Positions 27,620 through 36,433 of a DNA stretch of 39,794 nt are shown here, piece after piece. The notes beneath the pieces are model-generated. The model ran no database searches and was not told the DNA's origin. It saw only the letters and a program-made list of their open reading frames with translations. Numbering within the stretch: position 1 is the first letter of the stretch; every line of letters starts with the position of its first letter. The stretch is from Bacteroidota bacterium. GTDB lineage: Bacteria; Bacteroidota; Bacteroidia; Flavobacteriales; Weeksellaceae. A program made the translations under genes and the position numbers. The DNA lies in contig JAFDZI010000028.1 in assembly GCA_018266955.1 (NCBI GenBank), positions 1 through 39,794 of the forward strand, written 5' to 3'.

Positions 27620-30600
27620 TTACATATTTCTTCTGTATTTGCCTCCTACTTCAAATAAAGCATTGGTAATCTGTCCCAAAGAACAGTATTTTACTGCATC
27701 CATCATCACTTCAAAAAGATTTTTTTGGTTGATGGCTGCGAGTTGCAATTGATGCAACCATTCCGATGTAAGCTCTTGGTTGGAAGTTTGGAAATTAATT
27801 AAATTAGAAATCTGGTTTTGCTTTTCTTCTTCGGTAGATCGGATAACTTCTCCAGGCAGGACGGTTGGCGAACCATCTTTACCCAAGAAAGTATTCACCC
27901 CAATAATAGGATACTCTCCCGTATGTTTTAGCATTTCGTAATGCATACTTTCTTCCTGAATTTTGGATCTTTGGTACATGGTCTCCATAGCACCCAACAC
28001 ACCTCCTCTTTCGGTTATTTTATCGAATTCTGCATAAACAGCTTCCTCTACTAAATCGGTCAACTCTTCGATGATGAAAGAACCTTGTAGTGGGTTTTCG
28101 TTTTTCGCCAAACCTAATTCCTTGTTGATGATGAGCTGAATAGCCATTGCACGGCGCACAGATTCTTCCGTTGGGGTAGTAATGGCCTCATCGTAGGCAT
28201 TGGTATGCAAGGAATTACAATTGTCGTAAATTGCATACAAAGCTTGTAGCGTAGTACGAATATCGTTAAAATCAATTTCTTGCGCATGCAAAGATCTTCC
28301 GGAAGTTTGAATGTGGTATTTCAACATTTGGCTTCTTTCATCCGCTCCATATTTCAACTTCATGGCTTTAGCCCAAATTCTTCTTGCCACACGACCAATC
28401 ACAGCGTATTCAGGGTCAATACCATTGGAGAAAAAGAAAGATAAGTTAGGAGCAAAATCATTAATATCCATTCCTCTGGACAAATAATACTCTACATAAG
28501 TAAAACCATTGGCCAATGTAAATGCCAACTGAGAGATAGGATTGGCACCTGCTTCTGCGATATGATAGCCAGAAATAGACACCGAATAGAAGTTTCTAAC
28601 TTTATTTTCGATGAAATACTGCTGTACATCGCCCATTAATCGCAATGCAAATTCCGTAGAGAAGATACAAGTATTTTGCGCTTGGTCTTCTTTTAAAATA
28701 TCTGCCTGTACTGTACCACGAACTGTGGCGATGGTATGCATTTTTATTTGTTGATAAGTTTCCGCTTCCAAAATTTCATCTCCAGTGAGACCTAATAATT
28801 TGAGTCCTAATCCAGAATTAGATGCTGGAAGTTCTCCATTGTACAATGGTCTTTTCAGTCCTTTATCATCATACTTTTCTTTGAGCTTTGCTTCGATTCT
28901 TGCTTCGTATTCAGCTTTTTTATTCGATTGATCAATAAATTTTTCCACATTTTGATCGATGGCCGCATTCATAAAGAAGGCCAATAGCATAGGTGCAGGT
29001 CCATTAATCGTCATGGATACAGATGTAAGTGCATTGACCAAATCGAAACCTGAATATAATTTTTTAGCATCGTCTATGGTAGCAATAGAAACCCCTGCAT
29101 TACCTACTTTACCATAAATATCGGGTGGTGAAGCTGGATCCTGTCCGTACAAAGTTACACTATCAAAAGCCGTAGAAAGTCTTTTGGCAGGCATTTCTGC
29201 GGATACATAATGAAATCTTCTGTTGGTTCTTTCCGGTCCGCCTTCACCTGCAAACATTCGGGTTGGGTCTTCACCCGTTCTTTTAAATGGATAAATCCCG
29301 GCAGTATAAGGGAATTGACCTGGAACATTTTCTTGGCCTTTCCATCGGATAAGATCTCCCCAATCTTGGAATTTAGGCAAGGCTATTTTAGGAATCTTAA
29401 GGTGCGAAAGGGATTCGTATTTGGTTTCCACTTTAATTTCTTTTCCTCTTACAAAGTAAGAATAAGCATCGCCGGACATTTCTTCTTTAAAGTTTTTCCA
29501 ACCTTTCAAGAAAGCTAAATTCTCTTCCGAAAGTTCCTTTTTGGTTTTCAGGAACACTTTTTCCAATTTTTCTTGGGTTGCTTGGTCGTCTTCAATCAAA
29601 ACTTTAGCCCCATCAATCAGATACATTTTTTTGGCAATTAAAGCTTGTTCTTCTACCTTTTTGTCATAATCATGGTTATTATCCACAATTTCTGAAAGAT
29701 ATCTTACTCTTTTGGGTGGGATAATGGTTGCATCGTCGGACACATTTTGCTCTATATAATTCGCAAAAACAGGTGCCTGATTTCCATATTTGGCATGTAA
29801 TTTTTGATTGATTTCACCAATTAATGCATTGTACATTTCTGTTGTTCCCCAATCATTGAACTGACTAGCTTTGGTCGCAAAAACTGGCATTTCTTCCAGC
29901 TTTTTGTCAAACATGACATGGTTTCTTTGGAATTGCTTTCTTACGGCCTGTAGTGCATCTAGCGCTCCTCTTTTGTCGAATTTATTCAACACCACCAAAT
30001 CTGCATAATCCAACATATCTATTTTTTCCAACTGAGTAGATGCGCCATATTCCGGAGTCATCACATATACGGAAACATCAGCTATTTCAGTAATTTCTGA
30101 ACCACTTTGCCCGATACCGGAAGTTTCTAAAATGATAATATCCGGATGCGCCAACTTCAAGACATCCAATGCAGAATGAATATATGGAGAAACCGATACA
30201 TTATTCTCACGGGTTGCCATAGAACGCATATAAACTCGGGCATCATTAATGGAATTCATTCGGATTCTATCGCCCAAAAGTGCGCCTCCTGTTTTCTTTT
30301 TGGAAGGATCCACAGAAATAATGGCTATATTTTTATCCGGATTAGATCGTATAAAACGACGAACGACCTCATCGGTCAATGATGATTTTCCAGCACCACC
30401 AGTACCTGTAATCCCAATAATTGGTATGGTGGATTCTTTGGTTTTTTCTTTTAGCGCTTGCACCAATTCTGGTTTTTCTTCGGAAAAATTCTCAACTGCA
30501 GAAATTACTTGTGCAATGGATTTCGGGTTGTGAAAAGATATTTTTTCCAAATCATCGATGGTTACTTGTTCCCCAGTTGGAAAATCGGATTGTTGTACCA

Positions 30601-31012
30601 AGTCGTTAATCATTCCTTGTAGTCCCAATTCGCGGCCATCATCTGGAGAATAAATCCTATCGACACCATAGTCCATAAGGTCTTTTATTTCCTCTGGAAG
30701 TATAACTCCACCGCCACCACCAAAAATTTTGATTTGGGAAGAGTTTCTTTCTTTTAATAAATCGTAGATGTATTTAAAATATTCGTTATGCCCTCCTTGG
30801 TAAGAGGTAAGCGCAATGGCATTGGCATCTTCCTGAATAGCTGTATTAACAACTTCTTCGGCAGATTTGTCGTGGCCTAGATGGATGACTTCGCAACCAG
30901 TAGCCTGAATCATTCTACGCATGATATTAATAGCGGCATCGTGACCATCAAACAAGGAGGCTGCCGTAACAACTCTTACTTTATTTTGAGGTTCGTATTT
31001 TATTGTTTCCAT
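27620..31012 (-). CDS. icmF: Fused acyl-CoA mutase (IcmF type: B12 domain, MeaB-like GTPase, mutase)
   Basis: About 1130 residues from METIKYEPQ. The frame is open 35 codons further upstream, but that part overlaps the promoter. Order of domains: a cobalamin-binding domain ([14 protein letters not shown], lower-ligand His24; [10 protein letters not shown]), then a G3E GTPase chaperone of the MeaB kind ([16 protein letters not shown] near residue 205, [27 protein letters not shown]), then the TIM-barrel mutase ([24 protein letters not shown] split by family linker; [17 protein letters not shown]). This is the arrangement of isobutyryl-CoA mutase fused, which interconverts isobutyryl-CoA and butyryl-CoA or related acyl-CoAs with adenosylcobalamin. 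Which acyl-CoA is preferred is not decided here. It has its own promoter and terminator. Cytoplasmic. Confidence 0.93.
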   Translation of the reverse strand: METIKYEPQNKVRVVTAASLFDGHDAAINIMRRMIQATGCEVIHLGHDKSAEEVVNTAIQEDANAIALTSYQGGHNEYFKYIYDLLKERNSSQIKIFGGGGGVILPEEIKDLMDYGVDRIYSPDDGRELGLQGMINDLVQQSDFPTGEQVTIDDLEKISFHNPKSIAQVISAVENFSEEKPELVQALKEKTKESTIPIIGITGTGGAGKSSLTDEVVRRFIRSNPDKNIAIISVDPSKKKTGGALLGDRIRMNSINDARVYMRSMATRENNVSVSPYIHSALDVLKLAHPDIIILETSGIGQSGSEITEIADVSVYVMTPEYGASTQLEKIDMLDYADLVVLNKFDKRGALDALQAVRKQFQRNHVMFDKKLEEMPVFATKASQFNDWGTTEMYNALIGEINQKLHAKYGNQAPVFANYIEQNVSDDATIIPPKRVRYLSEIVDNNHDYDKKVEEQALIAKKMYLIDGAKVLIEDDQATQEKLEKVFLKTKKELSEENLAFLKGWKNFKEEMSGDAYSYFVRGKEIKVETKYESLSHLKIPKIALPKFQDWGDLIRWKGQENVPGQFPYTAGIYPFKRTGEDPTRMFAGEGGPERTNRRFHYVSAEMPAKRLSTAFDSVTLYGQDPASPPDIYGKVGNAGVSIATIDDAKKLYSGFDLVNALTSVSMTINGPAPMLLAFFMNAAIDQNVEKFIDQSNKKAEYEARIEAKLKEKYDDKGLKRPLYNGELPASNSGLGLKLLGLTGDEILEAETYQQIKMHTIATVRGTVQADILKEDQAQNTCIFSTEFALRLMGDVQQYFIENKVRNFYSVSISGYHIAEAGANPISQLAFTLANGFTYVEYYLSRGMDINDFAPNLSFFFSNGIDPEYAVIGRVARRIWAKAMKLKYGADERSQMLKYHIQTSGRSLHAQEIDFNDIRTTLQALYAIYDNCNSLHTNAYDEAITTPTEESVRRAMAIQLIINKELGLAKNENPLQGSFIIEELTDLVEEAVYAEFDKITERGGVLGAMETMYQRSKIQEESMHYEMLKHTGEYPIIGVNTFLGKDGSPTVLPGEVIRSTEEEKQNQISNLINFQTSNQELTSEWLHQLQLAAINQKNLFEVMMDAVKYCSLGQITNALFEVGGKYRRNM

Positions 31013-31041
31013 AAATGTAAATAGTAAAGTTCTGAATTGGC

Positions 31042-31073
31042 CAAATATAATTAATTCTAAAATAACCCCGCAA
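31042..31073 (-). promoter_or_regulatory. Bacteroidota-type promoter for icmF
   Basis: On the minus strand TTG, 21 bases, then TATATTTG, 29 bases before the ATG at 31012. The rest of the divergent gap up to 31191 is AT-rich; a TACATTTG box at 31173-31180 faces the plus-strand gene. Confidence 0.62.
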
Positions 31074-31191
31074 CTATGATAACTAACTATATATCTACAA
31101 CTTAAATAAAATATCACACCATTATAAATAACAAATTATGCAATACGCTTTATCTCAAAATAAATAATTCGATACATTTGTAAAAAAATTC

Positions 31192-31524
31192 ATGCAAAGA
31201 GCAATTTTATTTTTCATTATTGGTACAACCGCTAGTTTTGTAGCCAATTATTATTTTTTTGGAAGCCAAGAATGGAAGTTGGACTTATACTACTCTATCG
31301 CCTTTGGCTTAGGCTGGGGCTTGTCTTATTTTGTTGACCATCCAGAATGGCCTTTGTTTAAAAAACTGGGCATTTCTTTTTTGGGAATCGCCCTATTGGT
31401 AGGGGTAGGATTACTGCTTTTTGATTTTGTGTTGGCTGTTCCTGCCATTATAAAATTTTCTACTGTTTTTGTTGCTTATTATCTTATCGCCAGCTTCAAA
31501 GCAAGTAAGTCGCTGAGACAATAA
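31192..31524 (+). CDS. Small integral membrane protein of unknown function
   Basis: A 110-residue hydrophobic protein with about four predicted membrane spans (AILFFIIGTTASFVANYYFF; YYSIAFGLGWGLSYFV; LGISFLGIALLVGVGLLLF; VPAIIKFSTVFVAYYLIA). I do not recognise a family. A TACATTTG -7 box lies 11 bases before its ATG, without a clear -33 TTG. It is followed after 56 bases by ruvC on the same strand, so the two may be cotranscribed, with a purine-rich repeat between them. Inner membrane location is inferred from hydrophobicity. Confidence 0.75.
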   Translation: MQRAILFFIIGTTASFVANYYFFGSQEWKLDLYYSIAFGLGWGLSYFVDHPEWPLFKKLGISFLGIALLVGVGLLLFDFVLAVPAIIKFSTVFVAYYLIASFKASKSLRQ

Positions 31525-31560
31525 AGAGGAAAGAGGAAAGAGAAAAGAGGAAAGAGAAAA
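31525..31560 (+). repeat. Purine-rich short tandem repeat upstream of ruvC
   Basis: A pure A/G stretch made of AGAGGAAAG and AGAGAAA units, repeated about twice as a longer block. It lies between the membrane protein gene and ruvC. It is a slippage-prone simple repeat; an effect on ruvC translation is possible but not shown. Confidence 0.6.
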
Positions 31561-31580
31561 TTCATTGGTTAAAAAATAAA

Positions 31581-32135
31581 ATGCAGGTAGAAAAAATAAT
31601 TTTAGGTATCGACCCTGGTACTGCCATCATGGGATTTGGTATTATCTCTATCAAAAAAAGTAAAATAGAACTCGTTTCTATCCATGAATTGATTTTAAAA
31701 AAATATCCCAACCATGAGACTAAATTAAAGTACATTTTCGACAAAACCTTGGCTTTAATTGACGAATACCACCCTGACGAAGTAGCACTGGAAGCTCCTT
31801 TTTATGGGAAAAATGTACAATCCATGCTTAAATTGGGCAGGGCACAAGGAGTCGCTATGGCAGCCAGCTTGTACAGAGATATCCCCATTACGGAATATTC
31901 GCCCAAAAAGATAAAAATGGCCATCACCGGAAATGGCAATGCCAGCAAAGAACAAGTCGCCGGTATGCTGAAAAACTTACTGAATCTAAAAGAATTTCCA
32001 ACAAAATACTTAGACGCATCGGATGGATTGGCGGTTGCTGTATGCCATCATTTCAACTCGTCCAACAAGATTTCTGAAACCCAATACAGTGGTTGGGAAA
32101 GCTTTTTGAAAAATAACCCCGATCGAATAAAATAA
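31581..32135 (+). CDS. ruvC: Holliday junction resolvase RuvC
   Basis: A 184-residue endonuclease that cuts Holliday junctions with RuvAB. The catalytic acidic residues are visible in their usual order: Asp in LGIDPGTAIMGFG, Glu in ALEAPFYGKNVQSM, and the aspartates in YLDASDGLAVAVCHH. The DNA-binding segment GRAQGVAMAA, then YSPKKIKMAITGNGNASKEQV, is also typical. Length is normal, and the ATG at 31581 gives the expected N-terminus. No ruvA or ruvB is nearby. Cytoplasmic. Confidence 0.96.
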   Translation: MQVEKIILGIDPGTAIMGFGIISIKKSKIELVSIHELILKKYPNHETKLKYIFDKTLALIDEYHPDEVALEAPFYGKNVQSMLKLGRAQGVAMAASLYRDIPITEYSPKKIKMAITGNGNASKEQVAGMLKNLLNLKEFPTKYLDASDGLAVAVCHHFNSSNKISETQYSGWESFLKNNPDRIK

Positions 32136-32248
32136 ATTTAACACTTGATTATCAATTCGTTAAACTCAATAACCTTCACCTAACTTGTAAAACATAGTAC
32201 TACTTATTGCTTTGGTCTAATTTATGTAATAAGCCTAAGCAAAAATAA

Positions 32249-33313
32249 ATGAACATGAAAAACACAAGTCCAAAATCTCAAAATAACATGAATGGTTTTC
32301 AGCATTTTCTACTGCTTTGCTCTGGGGCGAATATCCATTTTTTGAAAAAATCTCCCAGCGAATGGAATAAATTTGCGGGAATTGGTGGGATTGTCCTTTT
32401 TACCGCAGTATTCGCATCGCTTTCCGCAGGGTATGCCATATTTACGGTTTTCGATCATCTATGGACTTCTGTGGGCTTTGCACTTTTATGGGGCCTTATG
32501 ATTTTTAACCTGGATCGATACATTGTTTCCTCCATCAAAAAAACGGGATCTTGGTGGCATCAGTTGTGGATGACTGTTCCACGCCTTATTCTTGCGGGTT
32601 TTTTGGGAATTGTTATTTCCAAACCATTGGAGTTGAAAATTTTTGAAAAGGAAATCAACAAACAACTGAACACCATCATCGAGAGAAATAAAAAACAACT
32701 ACAAGCGGAGATGAATGGGAGAATCCTACAACAATCGGGTCCCTTTGAAACGGAAAAAAAACAACTCCAACAAAAAGTAGCCGACTACCAAAAGGCGTAT
32801 GACTCGGCAGCCATAGAGTTGGAGAAAGAAATTTTGGGCACGAAAACCGGTCTTACTTCCGGAAAAGTAGGCTTTGGATCAAATGCTAAAAGAAAAACCG
32901 AATTAAAGGAACAAAGAAAACAAGATTTAGAAAACTACCAAAAACAAATTGCGCCTCGCTTGAACTATTTGGATAAGGAAATTTCCAAAGTCTATACCAA
33001 CATAGAAACCGAAAGAACGAGAAATGAAGGGGTTGAAAACCGTTTTAACGGTTTTGCTGCTCGGTTGCAAGCGTTGGATGAATTGGGTAAAAGCTCGGCC
33101 ATTATGGCGATTGCGTCTATGTTTATCATGGGACTGTTTATTACTTTGGAGATTTCTCCTGTCCTCATCAAACTAATATCTTCTGTGGGACCTTATGACC
33201 ATCTGTTGGAAAAAACCGAAAACGATTTCCGATTGTACGCTAAAGAAAAAATAGAAAAGGGTAATCATGCAACCGAGAAAAGAATAGAAAACTTCAAAAA
33301 CAACTTCGAATAA
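32249..33313 (+). CDS. DUF4407 membrane protein
   Basis: A 354-residue protein that fits the DUF4407 family of Bacteroidota. Membrane spans lie at about residues 43-65 (FAGIGGIVLFTAVFASLSAGYA region), 72-95, 110-130 and near 285-305 (IMAIASMFIMGLFITLEISP). Between the third and fourth lies a long charged helical segment of about 150 residues that probably forms a coiled coil (KKQLQAEMNGRILQQ ... KQDLENYQKQIAP). The segment MIFNLDRYIVSSIKK is typical of the family. Start uncertain: ATGs at 32249, 32255 and 32288 (MNGFQHFLLLCSGAN, the family N-terminus). Function unknown. No neighbour gives a clue. Confidence 0.85.
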   Translation: MNMKNTSPKSQNNMNGFQHFLLLCSGANIHFLKKSPSEWNKFAGIGGIVLFTAVFASLSAGYAIFTVFDHLWTSVGFALLWGLMIFNLDRYIVSSIKKTGSWWHQLWMTVPRLILAGFLGIVISKPLELKIFEKEINKQLNTIIERNKKQLQAEMNGRILQQSGPFETEKKQLQQKVADYQKAYDSAAIELEKEILGTKTGLTSGKVGFGSNAKRKTELKEQRKQDLENYQKQIAPRLNYLDKEISKVYTNIETERTRNEGVENRFNGFAARLQALDELGKSSAIMAIASMFIMGLFITLEISPVLIKLISSVGPYDHLLEKTENDFRLYAKEKIEKGNHATEKRIENFKNNFE

Positions 33314-33340
33314 TTTTGTATTCCTCTCTGCTTTCGCAAT

Positions 33341-33443
33341 AGGGATTGTAATGAAAATCCTTTTTGCCAACCTCGGGAAAGAGGTAGGGCAAAAAGATTG
33401 CAATGAAAAGCCCGGTTCCTGTAGGCGAGGGAAAAGCTTTGGC
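33341..33443 (+). repeat. Structured intergenic repeat, copy A
   Basis: Shares its layout with copy B (35134-35219). It starts AGGGATtGTAaTGaAAAtCC, has an inner block TTGCAAtGaAaAGCCCG, and ends in the identical 14 bases GGAAAAGCTTTGGC. Within copy A the block GATTGtAATGAAAA occurs twice, and between the two lies a strong hairpin (TTTTTGCC at 33361-33368 pairing with GGCAAAAA at 33388-33395, inner stem ACCTC/GAGGT). It is non-coding and lies just downstream of both the DUF4407 gene and, on the other strand, guaB. Orientation is given as written on the plus strand; the transcribed strand is unknown. Confidence 0.6.
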
Positions 33444-33462
33444 AGACAGGAAATTGCCATAA

Positions 33463-33498
33463 AAAAACTGCTCTCCTAAAATTGGGTGAGCAGTTTTT
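33463..33498 (-). terminator. Terminator of guaB
   Basis: Inverted repeat AAAAACTGCTC / GAGCAGTTTTT, extendable past one mismatch, with A and T runs on both sides. It lies 17 bases past the guaB stop. It may also end transcription from the plus strand. Confidence 0.83.
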
Positions 33499-33515
33499 GT
33501 TTATTTGAACTCTTA

Positions 33516-34976
33516 TTATAAAGAATAGTTTGGCGCTTCTTGGGTAATAATTACATCGTGAGGGTGAGATTCTTTGAGACCACTTCCGGTAATTTTCACC
33601 ATTTTGGAATCCTGCTGTAGTGTAGGAATATCCTTGGTGCCACAATAGCCCATTCCGGCACGGATTCCACCGGTCAATTGGAAAATAACATCCTCTAATT
33701 GCCCTTTATGAGGAACACGACCTTCGATTCCTTCGGGTACAAATTTTTTGGCTTCGCTTTGGAAATATCTTTCTTTACCTCCTCTCTTCATTGCTGCCAA
33801 GCTGCCCATTCCTTGATAGGATTTGAATTTTCTTCCTTGGAAAATGATTTCGTCTCCAGGTGCTTCGTCGGTACCTGCCAAAAGTGACCCTAGCATAACG
33901 GCACTTGCACCGCTTGCCAATGCTTTAACGATATCACCCGAAAGTTTGATTCCTCCGTCGGCAATTACGGTTACATTTTTGGTTTTGGCCATTTCGTACA
34001 CATTATAAATGGCAGACAATTGAGGTACACCAACACCAGCCACCACACGGGTAGTACAGATGGAACCAGGACCAACGCCAACTTTCAACACATTGGCTCC
34101 AGCTTCTATTAAATCTTTAGCCGCTTCTGCAGTAACGATGTTACCACCCACGATGTCCAAATTTGGGAAAGCTTTTCGGATTTCGGAAATTTTGTCCAAA
34201 ACACCTTTGGAATGTCCATGAGCCGAATCGATGGCAACGATATCCACTCCTGCTTCTACTAAAGCTTTTACACGATCCATGGTATCTACCCCCACACCAA
34301 CTCCGGCACCTACGATAAGTCGTCCGTTTTGATCTTTGTTGGCATTAGGATATTCTAGTTGATTGTCGATGTCCTTAATGGTAATCAGTCCGATTAATTT
34401 ATTTTCGGCATCTACAATGGGTAGTTTTTCAACTCTATTTTTAAGTAAAATTTCTTTGGCTTCTTCTAAAGTTGTATTTTTCCCAGAGGTAATTAAATTT
34501 TCCTTGGTCATAAGTGTTTCCACTTTTGCCGAAAGGTTTTCTTGGTATTTTACATCTCTATTGGTAATAATCCCTATGAGTTTCATTTGAGCATCCACTA
34601 CCGGAAGTCCAGAGATTTTGTACTGAGCCATCAATTCTTTGGCTTCTCCCAGGGTATGGTCTTTGGAAAGTGTCACCGGATCGGAGATCATTCCGTTTTC
34701 GGATCTTTTTACTTTATTGACTTGGGCAGCTTGTTCTTCGATGGTCATATTTTTATGAATAAAACCAAGTCCACCTACTCTTGCAATGGCAATGGCTAAA
34801 TCTGCTTCGGTAACGGTATCCATGGCAGCAGAAACAATGGGTACATTAAGGGTAATTTTATCGGTTAGTCTTGATTTTAGTGAAACCTGATTAGGCAAAA
34901 CCTCTGAATATGAGGGAACTAGAAGTACATCATCAAAAGTGATGGCTGTTTCTACGATTTTGTTATGTATAGACAT
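33516..34976 (-). CDS. guaB: IMP dehydrogenase
   Basis: A 486-residue enzyme that oxidises IMP to XMP, the committed step of GTP synthesis. The N-terminus ([17 protein letters not shown]) starts the barrel. Two CBS domains are inserted at about residues 95-215 ([44 protein letters not shown]). The catalytic loop [18 protein letters not shown] contains the active-site cysteine, and the flap and IMP-binding end ([19 protein letters not shown]) is intact. A TAATTTTG -7 box lies 14 bases before its ATG, without a clear -33 element. Monocistronic, flanked on both sides by copies of the structured repeat. Cytoplasmic. Confidence 0.97.
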   Translation of the reverse strand: MSIHNKIVETAITFDDVLLVPSYSEVLPNQVSLKSRLTDKITLNVPIVSAAMDTVTEADLAIAIARVGGLGFIHKNMTIEEQAAQVNKVKRSENGMISDPVTLSKDHTLGEAKELMAQYKISGLPVVDAQMKLIGIITNRDVKYQENLSAKVETLMTKENLITSGKNTTLEEAKEILLKNRVEKLPIVDAENKLIGLITIKDIDNQLEYPNANKDQNGRLIVGAGVGVGVDTMDRVKALVEAGVDIVAIDSAHGHSKGVLDKISEIRKAFPNLDIVGGNIVTAEAAKDLIEAGANVLKVGVGPGSICTTRVVAGVGVPQLSAIYNVYEMAKTKNVTVIADGGIKLSGDIVKALASGASAVMLGSLLAGTDEAPGDEIIFQGRKFKSYQGMGSLAAMKRGGKERYFQSEAKKFVPEGIEGRVPHKGQLEDVIFQLTGGIRAGMGYCGTKDIPTLQQDSKMVKITGSGLKESHPHDVIITQEAPNYSL

Positions 34977-35133
34977 CTTTACTTTCTTTGCAAAATTAAA
35001 TGATTCTTATTGAAAAAGAAAATAATTTTTAATTTTTAACAAGATTTTAATGTTGAATCCTTTTTGAATTGGGATCAATAATCTCCTAATTTTAACTTTT
35101 CTCCATCTTTAAGTACTGGCACTTCTTTGCGTG

Positions 35134-35219
35134 AGGGATAGTAGTGGAAAGCCCACAGCGAGGTACGAGCGAGGACTTGCAACGGATAGCCCGACCCGAG
35201 GGGCAGGAAAAGCTTTGGC
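35134..35219 (+). repeat. Structured intergenic repeat, copy B
   Basis: Begins AGGGATAGTAGTGGAAAGCCC and has an inner block CTTGCAACGGATAGCCCGA, then CCCGAGGGG and the 14 bases GGAAAAGCTTTGGC shared with copy A. GCGTG at 35130-35134 can pair with CACGC at 35226-35230 to close the whole element as a long stem. Clearly richer in G and C than its surroundings. It lies directly downstream of the membrane protein gene at 35242 and upstream of guaB. I recall similar sequences between genes in other Flavobacteriia, but cannot name a family. Confidence 0.62.
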
Positions 35220-35241
35220 GAGGGACACGCCCAAATAAACC

Positions 35242-35949
35242 TTACGCGTATTGTTCTAAAAATGGTTTTATACCGATTATCCTTTTCAGATATTCTTTTT
35301 GGCTGTAATAAGAAAAAAGACAGACCACAACAAAGACATAAACTAGTATGACTATGAAAACGGATGGCATCCATTGGGTAAATTGGGAGATAGAATAAAA
35401 AGACTGTGTAACGGTTTGATATTCGGTAAGCATTTTGAAAAACCAATAAGCCGATGCTAGTGGTAAAATAGCATAATTCTGATGTAGTGTAAGGATAAGA
35501 TTTGGATATTTTCTGGGCAACTGGAATGTTTTCCAGTGGCGAATTAACAAATACAATGATGATACAACAATGAGCGACAACACGGATAAAACAATGTATT
35601 CATATATAGGCAATGGCACAACTGTAGCCAAAACCAACAATAACAACATAGGAATAAGACCAAATAATGCCGCCTTTTTCAGCTGGGCTACAATTAAACT
35701 TCGGGTAAACGAACGAACCATATTATTTTTGTCTTCAAGATCCCAACTTCCATTCCAATAAGGGCGAAGGTCTCTTTGCCAAGAATTTTTGGCGTTTTGA
35801 AATGCTTGATCGAAGGTGAGATTTTCGTCCACTTGTCCCACAGTAATTTGCGTTGCGATATGATCTCTAACTTCCAATAGCATGTCGATTGGGATTTTGC
35901 AACCTAAAAGATATTGAGTAATTTGGTTGAGTTGTTCATCATTTATCAT
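35242..35949 (-). CDS. PadR-associated membrane protein of unknown function
   Basis: A 235-residue protein. Residues 1-75 are a soluble, helical, acidic part (MINDEQLNQITQYLLGCKIPIDMLLEVRDHIA) resembling the N-terminal helical domain seen on transporters and membrane proteins encoded beside PadR regulators. About five hydrophobic spans follow (AALFGLIPMLLLLVLATVV; IVLSVLSLIVVSSLYLLI; ILPLASAYWFF; PSVFIVILVYVFVVVCLF). Its start overlaps the padR-like gene by 11 bases, so they form one operon with coupled translation. I recognise no specific function. An inner-membrane sensor or transporter part under PadR control is a reasonable guess. Confidence 0.8.
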   Translation of the reverse strand: MINDEQLNQITQYLLGCKIPIDMLLEVRDHIATQITVGQVDENLTFDQAFQNAKNSWQRDLRPYWNGSWDLEDKNNMVRSFTRSLIVAQLKKAALFGLIPMLLLLVLATVVPLPIYEYIVLSVLSLIVVSSLYLLIRHWKTFQLPRKYPNLILTLHQNYAILPLASAYWFFKMLTEYQTVTQSFYSISQFTQWMPSVFIVILVYVFVVVCLFSYYSQKEYLKRIIGIKPFLEQYA

Positions 35950-36268
35950 GGTTGAAAATTGTTTTTAAATTAAAAATATAATGCAACATTTCTTGGTGGG
36001 ATACTTGTTGTTTCAACTTACCATTTTCGGTTAAAAGATAGTACTTTCTCTCTCTCCCATTAACGGTTTGAATTTCGCTCTGTACAATTCCATCAATTTC
36101 CAATTGATGCAAAATGGGATACAATGCGCCTTCGGTAATTACCAATTGCCCATTGGTCAATTCTTTGGCTTTTTTGGTTAATTGATAGCCATACATTTTG
36201 ACTTCCGTAGCCAAAAGCTGTAGAATAATGGACTGTAGTGTTCCTTTGAATAAACTTTTGTTAAACAT
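35939..36268 (-). CDS. PadR family transcriptional regulator
   Basis: A 109-residue winged-helix regulator. The start MFNKSLFKGTLQSIILQLLA, then YGYQLTKKAKELTNGQL, TEGALYPILHQLEIDGIV and GRERKYYLLTENGK, is the standard PadR DNA-binding domain. The C-terminal helix for dimerisation is short. The ATG at 36268 is used; a TTG two codons earlier (36274) is the only alternative. It overlaps the membrane protein gene by 11 bases. Upstream, a TATATTTG box at 36293-36300 sits in very AT-rich sequence with ATAC/GTAT half-sites, a possible site of autoregulation. The effector is unknown. Confidence 0.9.
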   Translation of the reverse strand: MFNKSLFKGTLQSIILQLLATEVKMYGYQLTKKAKELTNGQLVITEGALYPILHQLEIDGIVQSEIQTVNGRERKYYLLTENGKLKQQVSHQEMLHYIFNLKTIFNHDK

Positions 36269-36373
36269 AAACAATTTGAAACAAATTCAATACAAATATA
36301 TACATAATTTTCTTAGGTATAAAGATAATAGAACTGATATAATATTCGGTTTAACCTTCCAGTATTAATTTAC

Positions 36374-36405
36374 CACCTCACAATTGTTTCGTGTGAAGGG
36401 CAAAA
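36374..36405 (+). repeat. Degenerate copy of a Rhs-associated palindrome
   Basis: CCTCACAATTGTTTCGTGTG and the following GAAGGGCA match the element at 38494-38525 at about four positions in five. There the core is a perfect palindrome, CACGAT-TGT-ATCGTG; here the arms have decayed (CACAAT / TTCGTG). It lies about 30 bases before the first recognisable Rhs codon. Confidence 0.5.
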
Positions 36406-36433
36406 AATTGGTAGTAATAAATTCAGAATAATA

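Noticed and set aside
33173..33645. Minus-strand open frames across the guaB downstream region
   Set aside because: They run through the structured repeat, the terminator hairpin and the ends of two real genes. Their sequences look random.
35075..35446. Minus-strand frame reading through copy B of the structured repeat
   Set aside because: It overlaps the PadR-associated membrane gene in another frame and takes most of its remaining codons from the non-coding repeat.
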